Assembly: GCA_949289445.1 (NCBI GenBank)
Contig: CASEOD010000113.1
Coordinates: 1 to 53,185 of the forward strand
Reading direction: 5' to 3'
DNA length: 53,185 bases
Source of the DNA: an uncultured Eubacteriales bacterium
Lineage (GTDB): Bacteria; Bacillota; Clostridia; Peptostreptococcales; Anaerovoracaceae
Shown here: positions 7,627 to 15,827 of the stretch, in pieces
Numbering within the stretch: the stretch's first letter is position 1
Layout: every line of letters begins with the position of its first letter
Program-made: the position numbers and the translations under genes
The notes under the pieces: generated by a model
What the model saw: only the letters and a program-made list of their open reading frames with translations
The model's database searches: none
Told to the model about the DNA's origin: nothing

Positions 7627-7663
7627 CCGCAGGCTGCCGTTTTTCAGGGCCTGCGGCCTTTTG
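7627..7663. terminator. Bidirectional terminator between CNNM gene and XRE regulator
   Basis: GCCGCAGGC (7627-7635) pairs with GCCTGCGGC (7650-7658), followed by TTTT on the plus strand and preceded by AAAA, so it can serve both convergent genes. Confidence 0.88.
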
Positions 7664-7675
7664 ACGATACAAGAT

Positions 7676-8068
7676 TTACAGGGCGTGACCTAAGCTCGGT
7701 ATGGCGCCGTGCTCTTCTTCATGAATCAGGGATCTTGCTTTTGTCAGAAGCTGTTTGCGGCTGTCATCAGACAGATGATAAAAAGCATCCAAAAGCTGTG
7801 ACAGCTGTTTTTTACACTGATCAGAAAAAACTACATCATTGATAACTTTCTTTGCATCTATCTGCAGAATTGTATCGACACTTACGTTATAAAAATCTGA
7901 GAGTGCCAGCAGTGTATCTGCCGTAGGGATTTTTCTTCCCAGCTCGAACTGTGCGTAAGTAGATCGTGAGAGGTGAACGACTTTTGCGATATCGTCCTGC
8001 GTATAGCCAAATACGTGTCTTAGGTATTTGATGTTGTCTGCGACTTGTTGTTGCGTTTCCAAGTTCAT
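7676..8068 (-). CDS. XRE-family helix-turn-helix regulator
   Basis: A 130-residue protein with an N-terminal HTH_3 (Cro/C1-type) domain at about 9-65 (YTQDDIAKVVHLSRSTYAQFE, then GRKIPTADTLLALSDFYNVS) and a helical C-terminal part of about 60 residues with no recognised domain. The start has AGGAGGAG upstream on the minus strand. It is convergent with the CNNM gene and divergent from the GGGtGRT pair, which it could regulate, though no operator was found. Target unknown. Confidence 0.85.
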   Translation of the reverse strand: MNLETQQQVADNIKYLRHVFGYTQDDIAKVVHLSRSTYAQFELGRKIPTADTLLALSDFYNVSVDTILQIDAKKVINDVVFSDQCKKQLSQLLDAFYHLSDDSRKQLLTKARSLIHEEEHGAIPSLGHAL

Positions 8069-8319
8069 TTTTTTGTCTCCTCCTTGCGTAAATGATCTAA
8101 GCTCTTCTGTCAGGTGCTACAGACAGTAGTCCTCCCTGAAAATAATGAAAACATCAAAAAAAGACTTTCTTTTTATAATAGATGCATCTTCTACTGTATT
8201 AGAGCGTAAAAAATGTAAAAAAGTTTCACTTTTTCAAATTTTTTTTTCATTCTGTTATTGTTTTTTTGAAATAATCTTTCCTGCGCAGTCTCAGACATAT
8301 GGTAGACAGTTAAAACCAG
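8069..8319. other. AT-rich divergent intergenic region
   Basis: About 250 bases between the XRE regulator start and the promoter of the scaffold gene. It contains long A and T runs (for example near 8230-8250). A 60-codon plus-strand ORF at 8145 lacks a ribosome site. No RNA motif or repeat was recognised. Confidence 0.5.
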
Positions 8320-8348
8320 TTGAATAAATAACTTCGCAATGTTATACT
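8320..8348 (+). promoter_or_regulatory. Sigma-A promoter of the scaffold/GGGtGRT pair
   Basis: TTGAAT at 8320-8325 and TATACT at 8343-8348 with a 17-base spacer, 46 bases before the ATG. Confidence 0.75.
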
Positions 8349-8394
8349 GATGATAGTACCCGCAGAGGGCTACGATACTGAACGGAGGTAGAAC

Positions 8395-9087
8395 ATGATC
8401 TATACGAAAGAAGTAGAAAATATGTGTATCGTTGGACGAGATGCAAACCATGGTCCGTCACCGATTCCTGAAGAGGGGAAATGGGTGCAGGCAAAAGAGG
8501 TTTCCGACATCTCAGGCTTGACCCACGGTGTCGGCTGGTGTGCGCCGCAGCAGGGAGCATGTAAACTGACTCTCAATGTAAAGGACGGTGTGATTCAGGA
8601 AGCGCTGATTGAGACGCTGGGATGTTCAGGCATGACCCACTCAGCCGCTATGGCGGGTGAAATTCTGGTAGGAAAAACGATATTAGAGGCATTGAACACA
8701 GACCTTGTCTGTGATGCGATAAATACTGCCATGAGAGAGCTGTTCCTGCAGATTGTTTACGGCAGAACCCAGTCTGCATTTTCAGAAGGCGGACTCGCCA
8801 TTGGCGCCGGACTTGAAGATTTGGGCAAGGGGACCAGAAGCCAGGTGGGAACCATTTATTCCACAGCGGCAAGAGGTCCGAGATATCTGGAACTGGCAGA
8901 AGGCTATATTCTGGAGCAGGGACTGGATGAAAACGACAATATTATCGGCTATAAGTATGTAAACATCGGCAAGATGATGGACTTTATCAAAGGCGGTACA
9001 GAGCCGATGGAAGCTATTGAAAAAGCCAGCGGTATCTATGGCAGGTTTAACGAAGCGGTCAGAAAAATTGATCCGCGCAAGGAATAG
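8395..9087 (+). CDS. Iron-sulfur cluster scaffold-like (IscU/NifU-N-like) protein
   Basis: A 230-residue cytosolic protein with an IscU/NifU-N-like core around LIETLGCSGMTHSAAMAGE (Cys77) and LNTDLVCDAINTAMRELFLQ (Cys106). Cys49 and Cys56 (WCAPQQGAC) are additional candidate ligands. The canonical IscU HCS third-ligand motif is not visible, so it may carry a cofactor differently. GGAGG precedes the ATG. It is separated by 11 bases from the GGGtGRT gene, a pairing known from many anaerobes. Role as a scaffold or carrier is inferred from fold similarity; the substrate is unknown. Confidence 0.8.
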   Translation: MIYTKEVENMCIVGRDANHGPSPIPEEGKWVQAKEVSDISGLTHGVGWCAPQQGACKLTLNVKDGVIQEALIETLGCSGMTHSAAMAGEILVGKTILEALNTDLVCDAINTAMRELFLQIVYGRTQSAFSEGGLAIGAGLEDLGKGTRSQVGTIYSTAARGPRYLELAEGYILEQGLDENDNIIGYKYVNIGKMMDFIKGGTEPMEAIEKASGIYGRFNEAVRKIDPRKE

Positions 9088-9098
9088 GGGGTGCCGAT

Positions 9099-10097
9099 AT
9101 GGAACTGTTTGAAAACTACGATAGAAGAATCGCCGGTATTGAAGCGGTTATGAAAGAATATGGAATTGAAAGTCTTGAAGCGGCACGGAAAATGTGTGTG
9201 GACAAAGGTTTTGATCCTTATGAGATCGTTAAGGGGATTCAGCCAATCTGTTTTGAAGATGCATGCTGGGCCTATGTCCTGGGGGCTGCCATTGCCATGA
9301 AAAAGGGCATGGTTACAGCGGCAGAAGCGGCAAAGGCCATCGGAGAAGGTCTGCAGGCTTTCTGCATCCCGGGTTCCGTTGCAGATGACAGAAAGGTGGG
9401 TATCGGTCATGGAAATCTGGCTTCCATGCTGCTTTCTGAAGATACAGAATGCTTTGCTTTTCTTGCTGGGCACGAATCTTTCGCGGCAGCAGAAGGCGCC
9501 ATCGGTATTGCCAATTCTGCCAACAAGGTGAGAACTAAACCGCTGAGAGTTATCCTGAACGGCCTCGGCAAGGATGCTGCTCTCATTATTTCCAGAATCA
9601 ACGGCTTTACCTATGTGCAGACAGACTTTGACTTCTATACGGGAGAGTTGAAGATTGTCAGAGAAACTCCTTATTCTGACGGAGACAGAGCAAAGGTTAA
9701 GTGCTATGGAGCCTTTGATGTCAGAGAAGGCGTGGCAATCATGCATCATGAGAACGTAGATGTTTCCATTACGGGGAACTCTACCAATCCGACCAGATTC
9801 CAGCATCCGGTGGCAGGCACCTACAAGAAAGAAAGAATTCTTGAAGGAAAGAAATACTTCTCTGTGGCTTCCGGCGGAGGTACGGGAAGAACGCTGCATC
9901 CGGACAACATGGCGGCAGGTCCTTCTTCTTACGGCATGACAGATACCATGGGAAGAATGCATTCCGACGCACAGTTCGCAGGGTCATCCTCAGTACCTGC
10001 GCACGTTGAAATGATGGGATTCCTGGGCATGGGCAACAACCCGATGGTTGGCGCCTCTGTAGCCGTTGCGGTTGCAGTGGAACAGGCCTATAAATAA
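9099..10097 (+). CDS. GGGtGRT protein, function unknown
   Basis: A 332-residue protein named for the GGGTGRT motif, here at about 259-265 in ASGGGTGRTLHPDN. The C-terminus is rich in Gly/Met/Ala (MMGFLGMGNNPMVGASVAVAVAVE). Several cysteines (33, 51, 56, 89, 118, 202) are spread along the protein. The Gly-rich motif could bind a nucleotide or phosphate, but that is inference. It follows the IscU-like gene by 11 bases and ends at a terminator, forming a two-gene unit. No reaction is established for the family to my knowledge. Confidence 0.85.
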   Translation: MELFENYDRRIAGIEAVMKEYGIESLEAARKMCVDKGFDPYEIVKGIQPICFEDACWAYVLGAAIAMKKGMVTAAEAAKAIGEGLQAFCIPGSVADDRKVGIGHGNLASMLLSEDTECFAFLAGHESFAAAEGAIGIANSANKVRTKPLRVILNGLGKDAALIISRINGFTYVQTDFDFYTGELKIVRETPYSDGDRAKVKCYGAFDVREGVAIMHHENVDVSITGNSTNPTRFQHPVAGTYKKERILEGKKYFSVASGGGTGRTLHPDNMAAGPSSYGMTDTMGRMHSDAQFAGSSSVPAHVEMMGFLGMGNNPMVGASVAVAVAVEQAYK

Positions 10098-10105
10098 TCA
10101 AGAAA

Positions 10106-10140
10106 AAGAGAGAGACTCAGATGTCTCTCTCTTAGCTTTT
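10106..10140 (+). terminator. Intrinsic terminator after the GGGtGRT gene
   Basis: AAGAGAGAGAC (10106-10116) pairs perfectly with GTCTCTCTCTT (10123-10133), followed by AGCTTTT. The next 150 bases to the MATE-gene promoter hold nothing recognisable. Confidence 0.8.
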
Positions 10141-10288
10141 ACGGTGAAAAATACAGTTATATTTTACAAATGGAACAGCGTCTGAATATTCCTGATTCTG
10201 CTTCCGGAAAACCGCCTGTTCCGGTTCAGAACGGCGGGCACAGCGCTTGATTGAAACTGAGAATTTATGCGTCAAAATTTAAACTATG

Positions 10289-10317
10289 TTGAATTTCCGG
10301 AGGATATAGGGTATAAT
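10289..10317 (+). promoter_or_regulatory. Sigma-A promoter of the riboswitch-MATE unit
   Basis: TTGAAT at 10289-10294 and TATAAT at 10312-10317 with a 17-base spacer, immediately upstream of the riboswitch. Confidence 0.85.
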
Positions 10318-10340
10318 AACAGCAGTTGAATAAAAAAACT

Positions 10341-10424
10341 TCTCACCTGCCACCGGGTAGGTGAATGAAAGTGCCTTGCGGGTTTCGGTAGGTCGTCAGC
10401 AGAAGCCCGGGGGCACTTTTTTTT
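10341..10424 (+). ncRNA. Guanidine-IV (mepA motif) riboswitch with terminator
   Basis: A first hairpin pairs CACCT (10344-10348) with AGGTG (10359-10363) around the loop GCCACCGGGT. A second element pairs AAAGTGCC (10368-10375) with GGCACTTT (10412-10419), enclosing GCGGGTTTC and GAAGCCCGGGGG and ending in a run of eight T. The CCGGG of the first loop can pair with CCCGG in the 3' strand of the terminator, the arrangement known for the mepA motif that controls MATE/MepA exporters in Clostridia: ligand-stabilised loop pairing prevents termination. Recognition is by sequence and context, not by a covariance model. Confidence 0.75.
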
Positions 10425-10449
10425 AAAAAACTGATGGATGGAGCGTTTT

Positions 10450-11832
10450 ATGGAAAAAAAGACACAACTTGACATGATGAAGTCCGGATGCACAGGCATG
10501 ATTGATCCGGATGGAAGAGTAAAATTTGCCAAATATGTATTTCTGAATATTCTTGCCATGCTGGGCAGTTCCTGTTATATTGTGGCGGATACTTTTTTTG
10601 TGGCTAACGGTGTCGGCGCAGACGGACTTACTGCTCTGAATCTGGCTATTTCTGTTTTCAGTTATCAGCAGTCGGTAGGACTGCTTCTGGCCATCGGAAG
10701 CGGAACCAGATACGGAATCTGTTTATCGAGAGGTGAAGCAGACCGGGGAAATACGGTATTCTCATCGGCACTGATTTTCGGTATCTGTATCGGTGTGCTC
10801 ATCGTTATTATGGGGAATCTGTTTGTCTTTCCTCTCTCAGCAGCTCTTGGCGCGAAAGGGGAGATTCTTGACATGACGGCGGAATACCTCCGGGTGATTC
10901 TGTCCTGTGCTCCCTTTTATATTTCCAATCATATTCTTGTGGCTTTTGTGAGAAATGATCATAATCCCAAGCTGGCAGCAGTGGCGCTGCTTGTTTCAAA
11001 TGCATCCAATGTGATACTCGACTATGTTTTTATTTATCCTTTTGGCTGGTCTATGTTCGGCGCGGCAGCGGCAACAGGACTTGCCCCGATCATCAGTCTC
11101 TGTGTGCTGTCACTGCACTTTATACAGAAGAAGAACAGGTTTCGCTTTACGGGCCCCCGGGCTGTGGGAACGGTACGTAAGGCGGCGGCTTTATTTGCGG
11201 ATTTCTGCAGACTTGGAATTTCTTCTATGGTCAATGAGCTGTCTGTAGGGATTGTCCTCATGGTGTTTAATTTTCTGTTTCTGGGACTGGGAGGCAACAC
11301 TGCAGTAGCAGCTTATGGCATTGTTGCAAATGTGGCTCTGTTTGCTGTCGCGATATTTACGGGAATCGCCCAGGGCATACAGCCTCTGGTCAGTGAATAT
11401 TACGGTAAAGGAATTTCGGAGCAGCTGAAAATCATACGTAAAGATACTGTCGTTACGGCTGTAAGTCTTGCAGCGGTTCTGATTCTGGCGGCTTTTCTGT
11501 TTACGGAGCAGATTGTGGGAGCGTTCAATGAGGATGGAGATCCTTTCCTGCAGTCCATTGCAGAGGAAGGACTGCGGATATACTTTCTCAGTTTCTTTTT
11601 TGCCGGTGTGAATATTGCGCTGACAGGCTATTTCAGCGCAATGGAGCAGGCTGAAAAGGGATTTCTCATTTCTCTTCTGCGAGGCCTTGCTGTGATTGCT
11701 CCTATGGCCTTTGGACTGTCAAAGCTGTGGGGCATGACCGGTGTCTGGCTTGCGGTTCCTGTTACAGAAGCGGTTACGTTTATTGCTGCGCTGATTCTCA
11801 TGAAACGCTCTGCAGTTTCTCACGGCGAATAG
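10450..11832 (+). CDS. MATE-family multidrug exporter, MepA-like
   Basis: A 460-residue inner-membrane protein with about 12 hydrophobic segments in two MatE repeats. The N-terminus GSSCYIVADTFFVANGVGADGLTALNLAIS matches the MepA-type subfamily. It uses ion-gradient-driven antiport. The ATG at 10450 has GGATGGAG 6 bases upstream; an ATG at 10438 has no ribosome site. A guanidine-IV type riboswitch and promoter precede it, so it is predicted to be induced by guanidinium and may export guanidine or related cations. It ends convergent with the ABC operon. Confidence 0.9.
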   Translation: MEKKTQLDMMKSGCTGMIDPDGRVKFAKYVFLNILAMLGSSCYIVADTFFVANGVGADGLTALNLAISVFSYQQSVGLLLAIGSGTRYGICLSRGEADRGNTVFSSALIFGICIGVLIVIMGNLFVFPLSAALGAKGEILDMTAEYLRVILSCAPFYISNHILVAFVRNDHNPKLAAVALLVSNASNVILDYVFIYPFGWSMFGAAAATGLAPIISLCVLSLHFIQKKNRFRFTGPRAVGTVRKAAALFADFCRLGISSMVNELSVGIVLMVFNFLFLGLGGNTAVAAYGIVANVALFAVAIFTGIAQGIQPLVSEYYGKGISEQLKIIRKDTVVTAVSLAAVLILAAFLFTEQIVGAFNEDGDPFLQSIAEEGLRIYFLSFFFAGVNIALTGYFSAMEQAEKGFLISLLRGLAVIAPMAFGLSKLWGMTGVWLAVPVTEAVTFIAALILMKRSAVSHGE

Positions 11833-11907
11833 TCCCGGTTACAATTAAGTCTGCGTCTTAACCATATCTGTTTTCTGAGAGCAGTTGTTTCCCGGCAGTG
11901 ATTGTCT

Positions 11908-11958
11908 AAAAAAGCACGGCTTTTCTGCCCCTGTAAAAAAGGCGAAGCCGTGCTTTTT
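11908..11958. terminator. Bidirectional terminator between MATE gene and ABC operon
   Basis: AAAAAGCACGGCTT (from 11909) pairs with AAGCCGTGCTTTTT (11945-11958). A/T runs on both sides make it usable by both convergent units. Confidence 0.85.
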
Positions 11959-11959
11959 C

Positions 11960-12685
11960 TCAGTTTTCCAGTTCAGATATCATTTGGCTGACCCGATCCT
12001 GTCTGTAGTCATAAGCCTTCCTGACGAAGTCCATCAGTGAGATACCCTCATCTTCCAGTTCTTCCGTTTCTCTGTCACCGATAAGTCTGCCCTGATGTAA
12101 AAGCAGAGCTCTGCTGATAAAACTGTCTACTTCTTCCAGAAGATGAGTTGACAGGATTACCGTCTCTGAAGGCTCCAGAATACCCAGAAGTACTTTGTAA
12201 AAATCCTTTCGGTTGAACACGTCGTTTCCAGAGAAAGGTTCGTCCATCAGTATATAATCAGCGCCCTGAGAAAGAGCAAGAATCACTTCGAACTGATTCT
12301 GCTGTCCTGTTGAAAAATGCCTGAGCGGTACATTGTCCCTCAGTTCGAAGAAATTCATCAGCGCTGTAAAGCGTTTTTTCCGGAAAGACGGAAAAAGCAT
12401 CTGATAAAATTCCATATGGCTTCTCGGAGTCAGGTTTGGGAAAAAAGAATGTTCCACGGTTGCAAAAGAGATGCGGCCGATATTCTCTGTGCTGATGGGC
12501 ATACCGTCGAGGGTGACAGACCCCTGAAACCGGTGAAATCCCAAAATACTTTTCATGAAAGTCGTCTTGCCTGCACCGTTTTCGCCAAAGAGACCAATAA
12601 TCTCTCCTTGTTGAATCTGCAGAGAAATATCTGCCAGTGCATATTTTTTTCCGTATTTTTTACTTAAATTTTTTATTTCAATCAT
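11960..12685 (-). CDS. ABC transporter ATP-binding protein (Ytr/Bcr-like)
   Basis: A 241-residue nucleotide-binding subunit with Walker A GENGAGKTT (34-42), Walker B and D-loop ILMDEPFSGND, and switch His in LSTHLLEE. The signature loop reads FSTGQQNQ instead of LSGGQ, a variant common in YtrB-like ATPases. The start at 12685 follows GGGAGGG and overlaps the upstream gene stop by 4 bases (ATGA). It is the last gene of a GntR-led operon transcribed leftward and presumably energises the two permeases, one of which is frameshifted here. Confidence 0.9.
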   Translation of the reverse strand: MIEIKNLSKKYGKKYALADISLQIQQGEIIGLFGENGAGKTTFMKSILGFHRFQGSVTLDGMPISTENIGRISFATVEHSFFPNLTPRSHMEFYQMLFPSFRKKRFTALMNFFELRDNVPLRHFSTGQQNQFEVILALSQGADYILMDEPFSGNDVFNRKDFYKVLLGILEPSETVILSTHLLEEVDSFISRALLLHQGRLIGDRETEELEDEGISLMDFVRKAYDYRQDRVSQMISELEN

Positions 12686-13239
12686 AATATCCCTCCCCCA
12701 TTCCAGAGTTTGTGCCACTGATCCGGCGCCAGAGCGGTATCCGGCGTAAGCAGATGATAGATACCAAAGAATAACAGCGTGGTGACAAAAGCTGCAAATC
12801 CGGTTAAAAGCAGTACGGCAGCAGGCGCTGCAACGCATCTTTTATGCAGCTCTCCCCGGCGGGGCAGACGACGCATCAGATAGATACTTTTGCTGCCCTG
12901 ATAATGATAACGGTAATGAAGCACTGTCTGAGGAACACACCAGAACATCAGGATAAAAAACCCCAGTAGACAGCCGTGAAAAATCCGGATAAAATCGGTC
13001 ATTTGTGCGCCTTCTAAAAGTATCTTCGGCGCGGAGCCCGGAACATACAGCCTTTCCAGATTCCGGGAAAAACGGGTGCCGAAAACAAAGAGACTGTAGA
13101 GAAAACTGAGAATAAGTCCCGCTATATCCCACTGAATCTCCTGCTTCCAGGCAAATCCCGGAGGGAAAAAGCCGGAAAGGGCAGGAACATTGTGAAAAAC
13201 GGATTTCTCTCCGACAATCTTTGCGGCCGGATGAATCAT
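12682..13239 (-). CDS. Small membrane protein, putative ABC permease subunit
   Basis: A 185-residue protein with about four hydrophobic segments (roughly 38-54, 86-104, 138-160 and a short one near the end). No named domain is evident, but length, membrane profile and 4-base overlaps with both neighbours fit a Ytr-type permease subunit. The ATG at 13239 follows AAGGAGGG; a longer frame starting at 13281 overlaps coding sequence of the neighbour without a ribosome site. Confidence 0.7.
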   Translation of the reverse strand: MIHPAAKIVGEKSVFHNVPALSGFFPPGFAWKQEIQWDIAGLILSFLYSLFVFGTRFSRNLERLYVPGSAPKILLEGAQMTDFIRIFHGCLLGFFILMFWCVPQTVLHYRYHYQGSKSIYLMRRLPRRGELHKRCVAAPAAVLLLTGFAAFVTTLLFFGIYHLLTPDTALAPDQWHKLWNGGGIL

Positions 13240-14624
13240 GACGGATCCCTCCTTCTGATGCTCATGGGATTTTCCTCCCATAGGTCCTGAATCACACTGC
13301 TGCTTTCCTGAGTAATTGTATCACTCTGCAGGCTGAACCGGTAGAATCCTTCGTAAAGGGTTCCGGTTTCATCACAGATCAGAAGATAGTGATTGATGGG
13401 CGCAGCCTCATCTGCAGCAGCAGTAATAACCAGGGTGTCGCTATAAAGTAGCAGTCCTGCGGGAGTCAGTCCTCCTCGGGAGAAACTTCCGGAGAGAGTC
13501 CGGTAAGCATTATCCATTTTATAGATCAGAGTAAAATTCCCCTGATCGGTGAACAGCAGGAGAGACCCGTTAAAAAGCCTGCAGCAGGACAGCCTGCTTT
13601 GAGAAATATTTTTATCCATGCTCAGCCGCTGCTTTACCTTCATAGTTTCTGCGTCTATAAAGCTGACAACGGTGGTATCCTTTTCCCTTAAAATGAGTAT
13701 CAGTTCCCGGTTTTCCGGATCTTCCATGAGTTTCAGCACTTCGTCATCCTTTTTCATAGGATAAATCAGCTGCGCATCATCCATATCCGGACGGTAATAC
13801 AGTCTCTTTCCGCTTTTGTTCTGCTCTTCATAGGGAATGAAGTGAATCCCGCACAGGGTATTGGGAATTGCCGGTATTGCATCCGAACCGTTTGATTCTG
13901 TCTTCTCAGGACTTGTTACCGAAACACAGATACCGTTCTCACAGAAGATGCCCCGGCTGTCAAAACAGCTGAGGCCGACGGAAGAAAGGGAAAGGGAAAC
14001 GGAAATGACTTCATCTGATTTGTTCTTCTTAATTTCCACTGAGACTTTGCAGTCTTCGGGTGTGGGAAGAGCAAAATGGGAAAAGTCTTTTCTTTTGCCG
14101 GAACTGTCAGTGTTCAGCTGGGTTCTTTTTATGCTGTCCTCAGAAAAAAATTCTACAGGCAGATTCGCGGTATAATCCCGGAGGAAAAACTCTTTTCGGC
14201 AGGTTTTTCCGGGCTCTGTCTCTGATGCGGTTTCTTCCAGCGCCTCTGCCAGAAACGGATAGTCACTGACAGCCTCTGCCATGGTGAAACAGACTGCGTC
14301 CGCAGGGCATGCGGTCAGACAGACATCAGGCGCTGCAGTCTCTTTCGAATCAGACGGCAGGATCTTCTTGTGAAATTCGGCTTTGACTGCAGGTGCTCCG
14401 CCCTGCCGCAGGGCATAGGAAACGGTCCATCGGTTGTCAGAGGCCATATTGTCTGCCGCGCCGAATTCTACGGACAGACCTTCGGCATAAGCTGGATCAC
14501 CGGCAATCACTTCTTCTGTAATTTCAATATCATTGCTTTTATTTTTTACTGTAAGAAAAATGCCTGCTATGAGAAAAACTGAAAGCAGTGCGATAAAACC
14601 GGTCAGTACTGCGGCTTTACGCAT
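13236..14624 (-). CDS. Membrane-anchored extracytoplasmic protein of the ABC operon
   Basis: A 462-residue protein with one N-terminal transmembrane segment (about 6-24: TGFIALLSVFLIAGIFL) and a large remainder predicted outside the membrane. The distal half contains repeated beta-strand-like stretches (VVSFIDAETMKVKQRLS, LLLYSDTLVITAA) reminiscent of a beta-propeller. It has several cysteines and no recognised family. The ATG at 14624 follows GGGAGGTG. It overlaps its downstream neighbour by 4 bases and the permease upstream by 8. Position suggests an accessory or sensor component of the exporter. Confidence 0.7.
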   Translation of the reverse strand: MRKAAVLTGFIALLSVFLIAGIFLTVKNKSNDIEITEEVIAGDPAYAEGLSVEFGAADNMASDNRWTVSYALRQGGAPAVKAEFHKKILPSDSKETAAPDVCLTACPADAVCFTMAEAVSDYPFLAEALEETASETEPGKTCRKEFFLRDYTANLPVEFFSEDSIKRTQLNTDSSGKRKDFSHFALPTPEDCKVSVEIKKNKSDEVISVSLSLSSVGLSCFDSRGIFCENGICVSVTSPEKTESNGSDAIPAIPNTLCGIHFIPYEEQNKSGKRLYYRPDMDDAQLIYPMKKDDEVLKLMEDPENRELILILREKDTTVVSFIDAETMKVKQRLSMDKNISQSRLSCCRLFNGSLLLFTDQGNFTLIYKMDNAYRTLSGSFSRGGLTPAGLLLYSDTLVITAAADEAAPINHYLLICDETGTLYEGFYRFSLQSDTITQESSSVIQDLWEENPMSIRRRDPS

Positions 14625-15371
14625 AATTTTCACCTCCCGATACTGTTTCAAAAGAATTCTTCTCCTCAAAGCCGTCATCTTCTTCTGTTGTTCTGAACAG
14701 TCTGAAGATCAGGAACGCGAGAAAAACAGCATAACCGAGAATACCTATAAAGAGCAGGAAATAACTTGTTTCTCTCAGCCAGAAGATCAGAAGCAAAAGC
14801 AGCGCAGATGGAGCCCAGTTCTTATGTTGAAGCGTCACACCCGTTCCCGCTGTAAGACTGACACAGGCCAGCGCCAGCATGTTTCTCAGCATCACAAGGG
14901 GCTGGAAAACAGGCAGAATGGACATGATCAGGGGACAGCGGACAAAGGCCAGAAAGACAGCATGTATGCCGGCACTGTGCTGATACCGGAACTCGGATAT
15001 CTGGCAAAAGGCGAAAAACAGTACGGTCTGTACGGCAATGACAGACAGCAGTATGCACAGGCTGTAAAGACTGCAGGCCACAGTAATTTGGCGGCGGGAT
15101 GCGGGAAGCCTTTTCAGTGTATAGAAGCAGTTGCTCCCTTTAAGGGAAAAGGGGCTTGCCAGAAGTTCCGCTATTATTAAAAAGCCCAGTTCCACTGTGA
15201 AATAAAAAACCAGTGTTCCAGGATTTCTTCTAACCCCATGGCCGGACTCTGCCTTTCCATCATGTAAAAGAAGAATCCCGACTCCAGCGCTGTCATGGCA
15301 CAAATGATCCCCACGCATCGGAGCAATGTGGATCTTGCCATCAGGGCGAACACAGAAATAAAGCCTCTCAT
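14617..15371 (-). pseudogene. ABC permease interrupted by a -1 frameshift in a homopolymer
   Basis: The ATG at 15371 follows AAGGAGG and overlaps the GntR stop (ATGA). The first frame encodes MRGFISVFALMARS, a hydrophobic segment and ILEHWFF, then stops at 15177. The other frame continues with FYFTVELGFLIIAELL and a membrane protein of about 190 residues with further hydrophobic segments. The frames meet at a run of six T on the minus strand (A6 at 15204-15209). A seventh T would join them into one polytopic protein of about 250 residues. This may be a true mutation, slippage-based phase variation, or a sequencing error. All other operon genes are intact. Confidence 0.75.
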
Positions 15372-15754
15372 CTCTCATCCTCCTTCCAGACTGCCTCAAT
15401 TAAGGCAACGGTGTCTTCACGGGACATTCCCATCTGTTTCATATTCTCCACCAGGGCTGCCGCCGCTTCGGAGATCAGTCTCCGGCGGATTGCGGCTTTC
15501 TGCTTTTCGTCTACAGTGACCAGACTTTTGGAACCGCTGCGGGATTCTATGATGCCCCGCTCTTCCAGAATGCGGCAGGCCTTCTGCACGGTATTGGGAT
15601 TGATGCCGAGAAAGGCAGAAAGAATTCTTCTGGACGGCAGTTCATCTCCGTCTTTTATGATGTCCGCAGCAATCCCTCGCTCGATAAAGTCGATAATCTG
15701 CAGATAAACAGGACTTCCGTCCCGGATTCTGAAATCTCCAAAAGATATCAACAA
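15368..15754 (-). CDS. GntR-family repressor, YtrA subfamily
   Basis: A 128-residue regulator: an N-terminal winged helix (about 12-78) with PVYLQIIDFIERGI, LPSRRILSAFLGINPNTVQKA and a wing at RGIIESRSG, and only a short helical C-terminal tail (about 85-128) rather than a large effector domain, the hallmark of the YtrA subfamily. It is the first gene of the leftward ABC operon with a consensus promoter and two palindromic sites upstream, so it is probably an autorepressor. Family members often respond to cell-envelope antibiotics; the inducer here is unknown. Confidence 0.9.
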   Translation of the reverse strand: MLISFGDFRIRDGSPVYLQIIDFIERGIAADIIKDGDELPSRRILSAFLGINPNTVQKACRILEERGIIESRSGSKSLVTVDEKQKAAIRRRLISEAAAALVENMKQMGMSREDTVALIEAVWKEDER

Positions 15755-15778
15755 TCCGTCTCCTTTCTGAACAGAACT

Positions 15779-15796
15779 GTATTACGAGAGTAATAC
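15779..15796. promoter_or_regulatory. YtrA-type operator 1
   Basis: A perfect palindrome GTATTAC-GAGA-GTAATAC just downstream of the expected transcription start of the GntR operon. Confidence 0.7.
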
Positions 15797-15809
15797 GATC
15801 TCTTTAACT

Positions 15810-15827
15810 GTATTATATTAGTAGTAC
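15810..15827. promoter_or_regulatory. YtrA-type operator 2 (imperfect)
   Basis: GTATTAT-ATTA-GTAGTAC has the same 7-4-7 layout as operator 1, with one change per arm, and overlaps the -10 hexamer and spacer. Its centre is 31 bases (about three helical turns) from that of operator 1. Confidence 0.6.

Noticed and set aside
8145..8327. 60-codon plus-strand ORF in the divergent AT-rich gap
   Set aside because: No ribosome site and runs of Lys/Phe from homopolymers; not credible as a gene.
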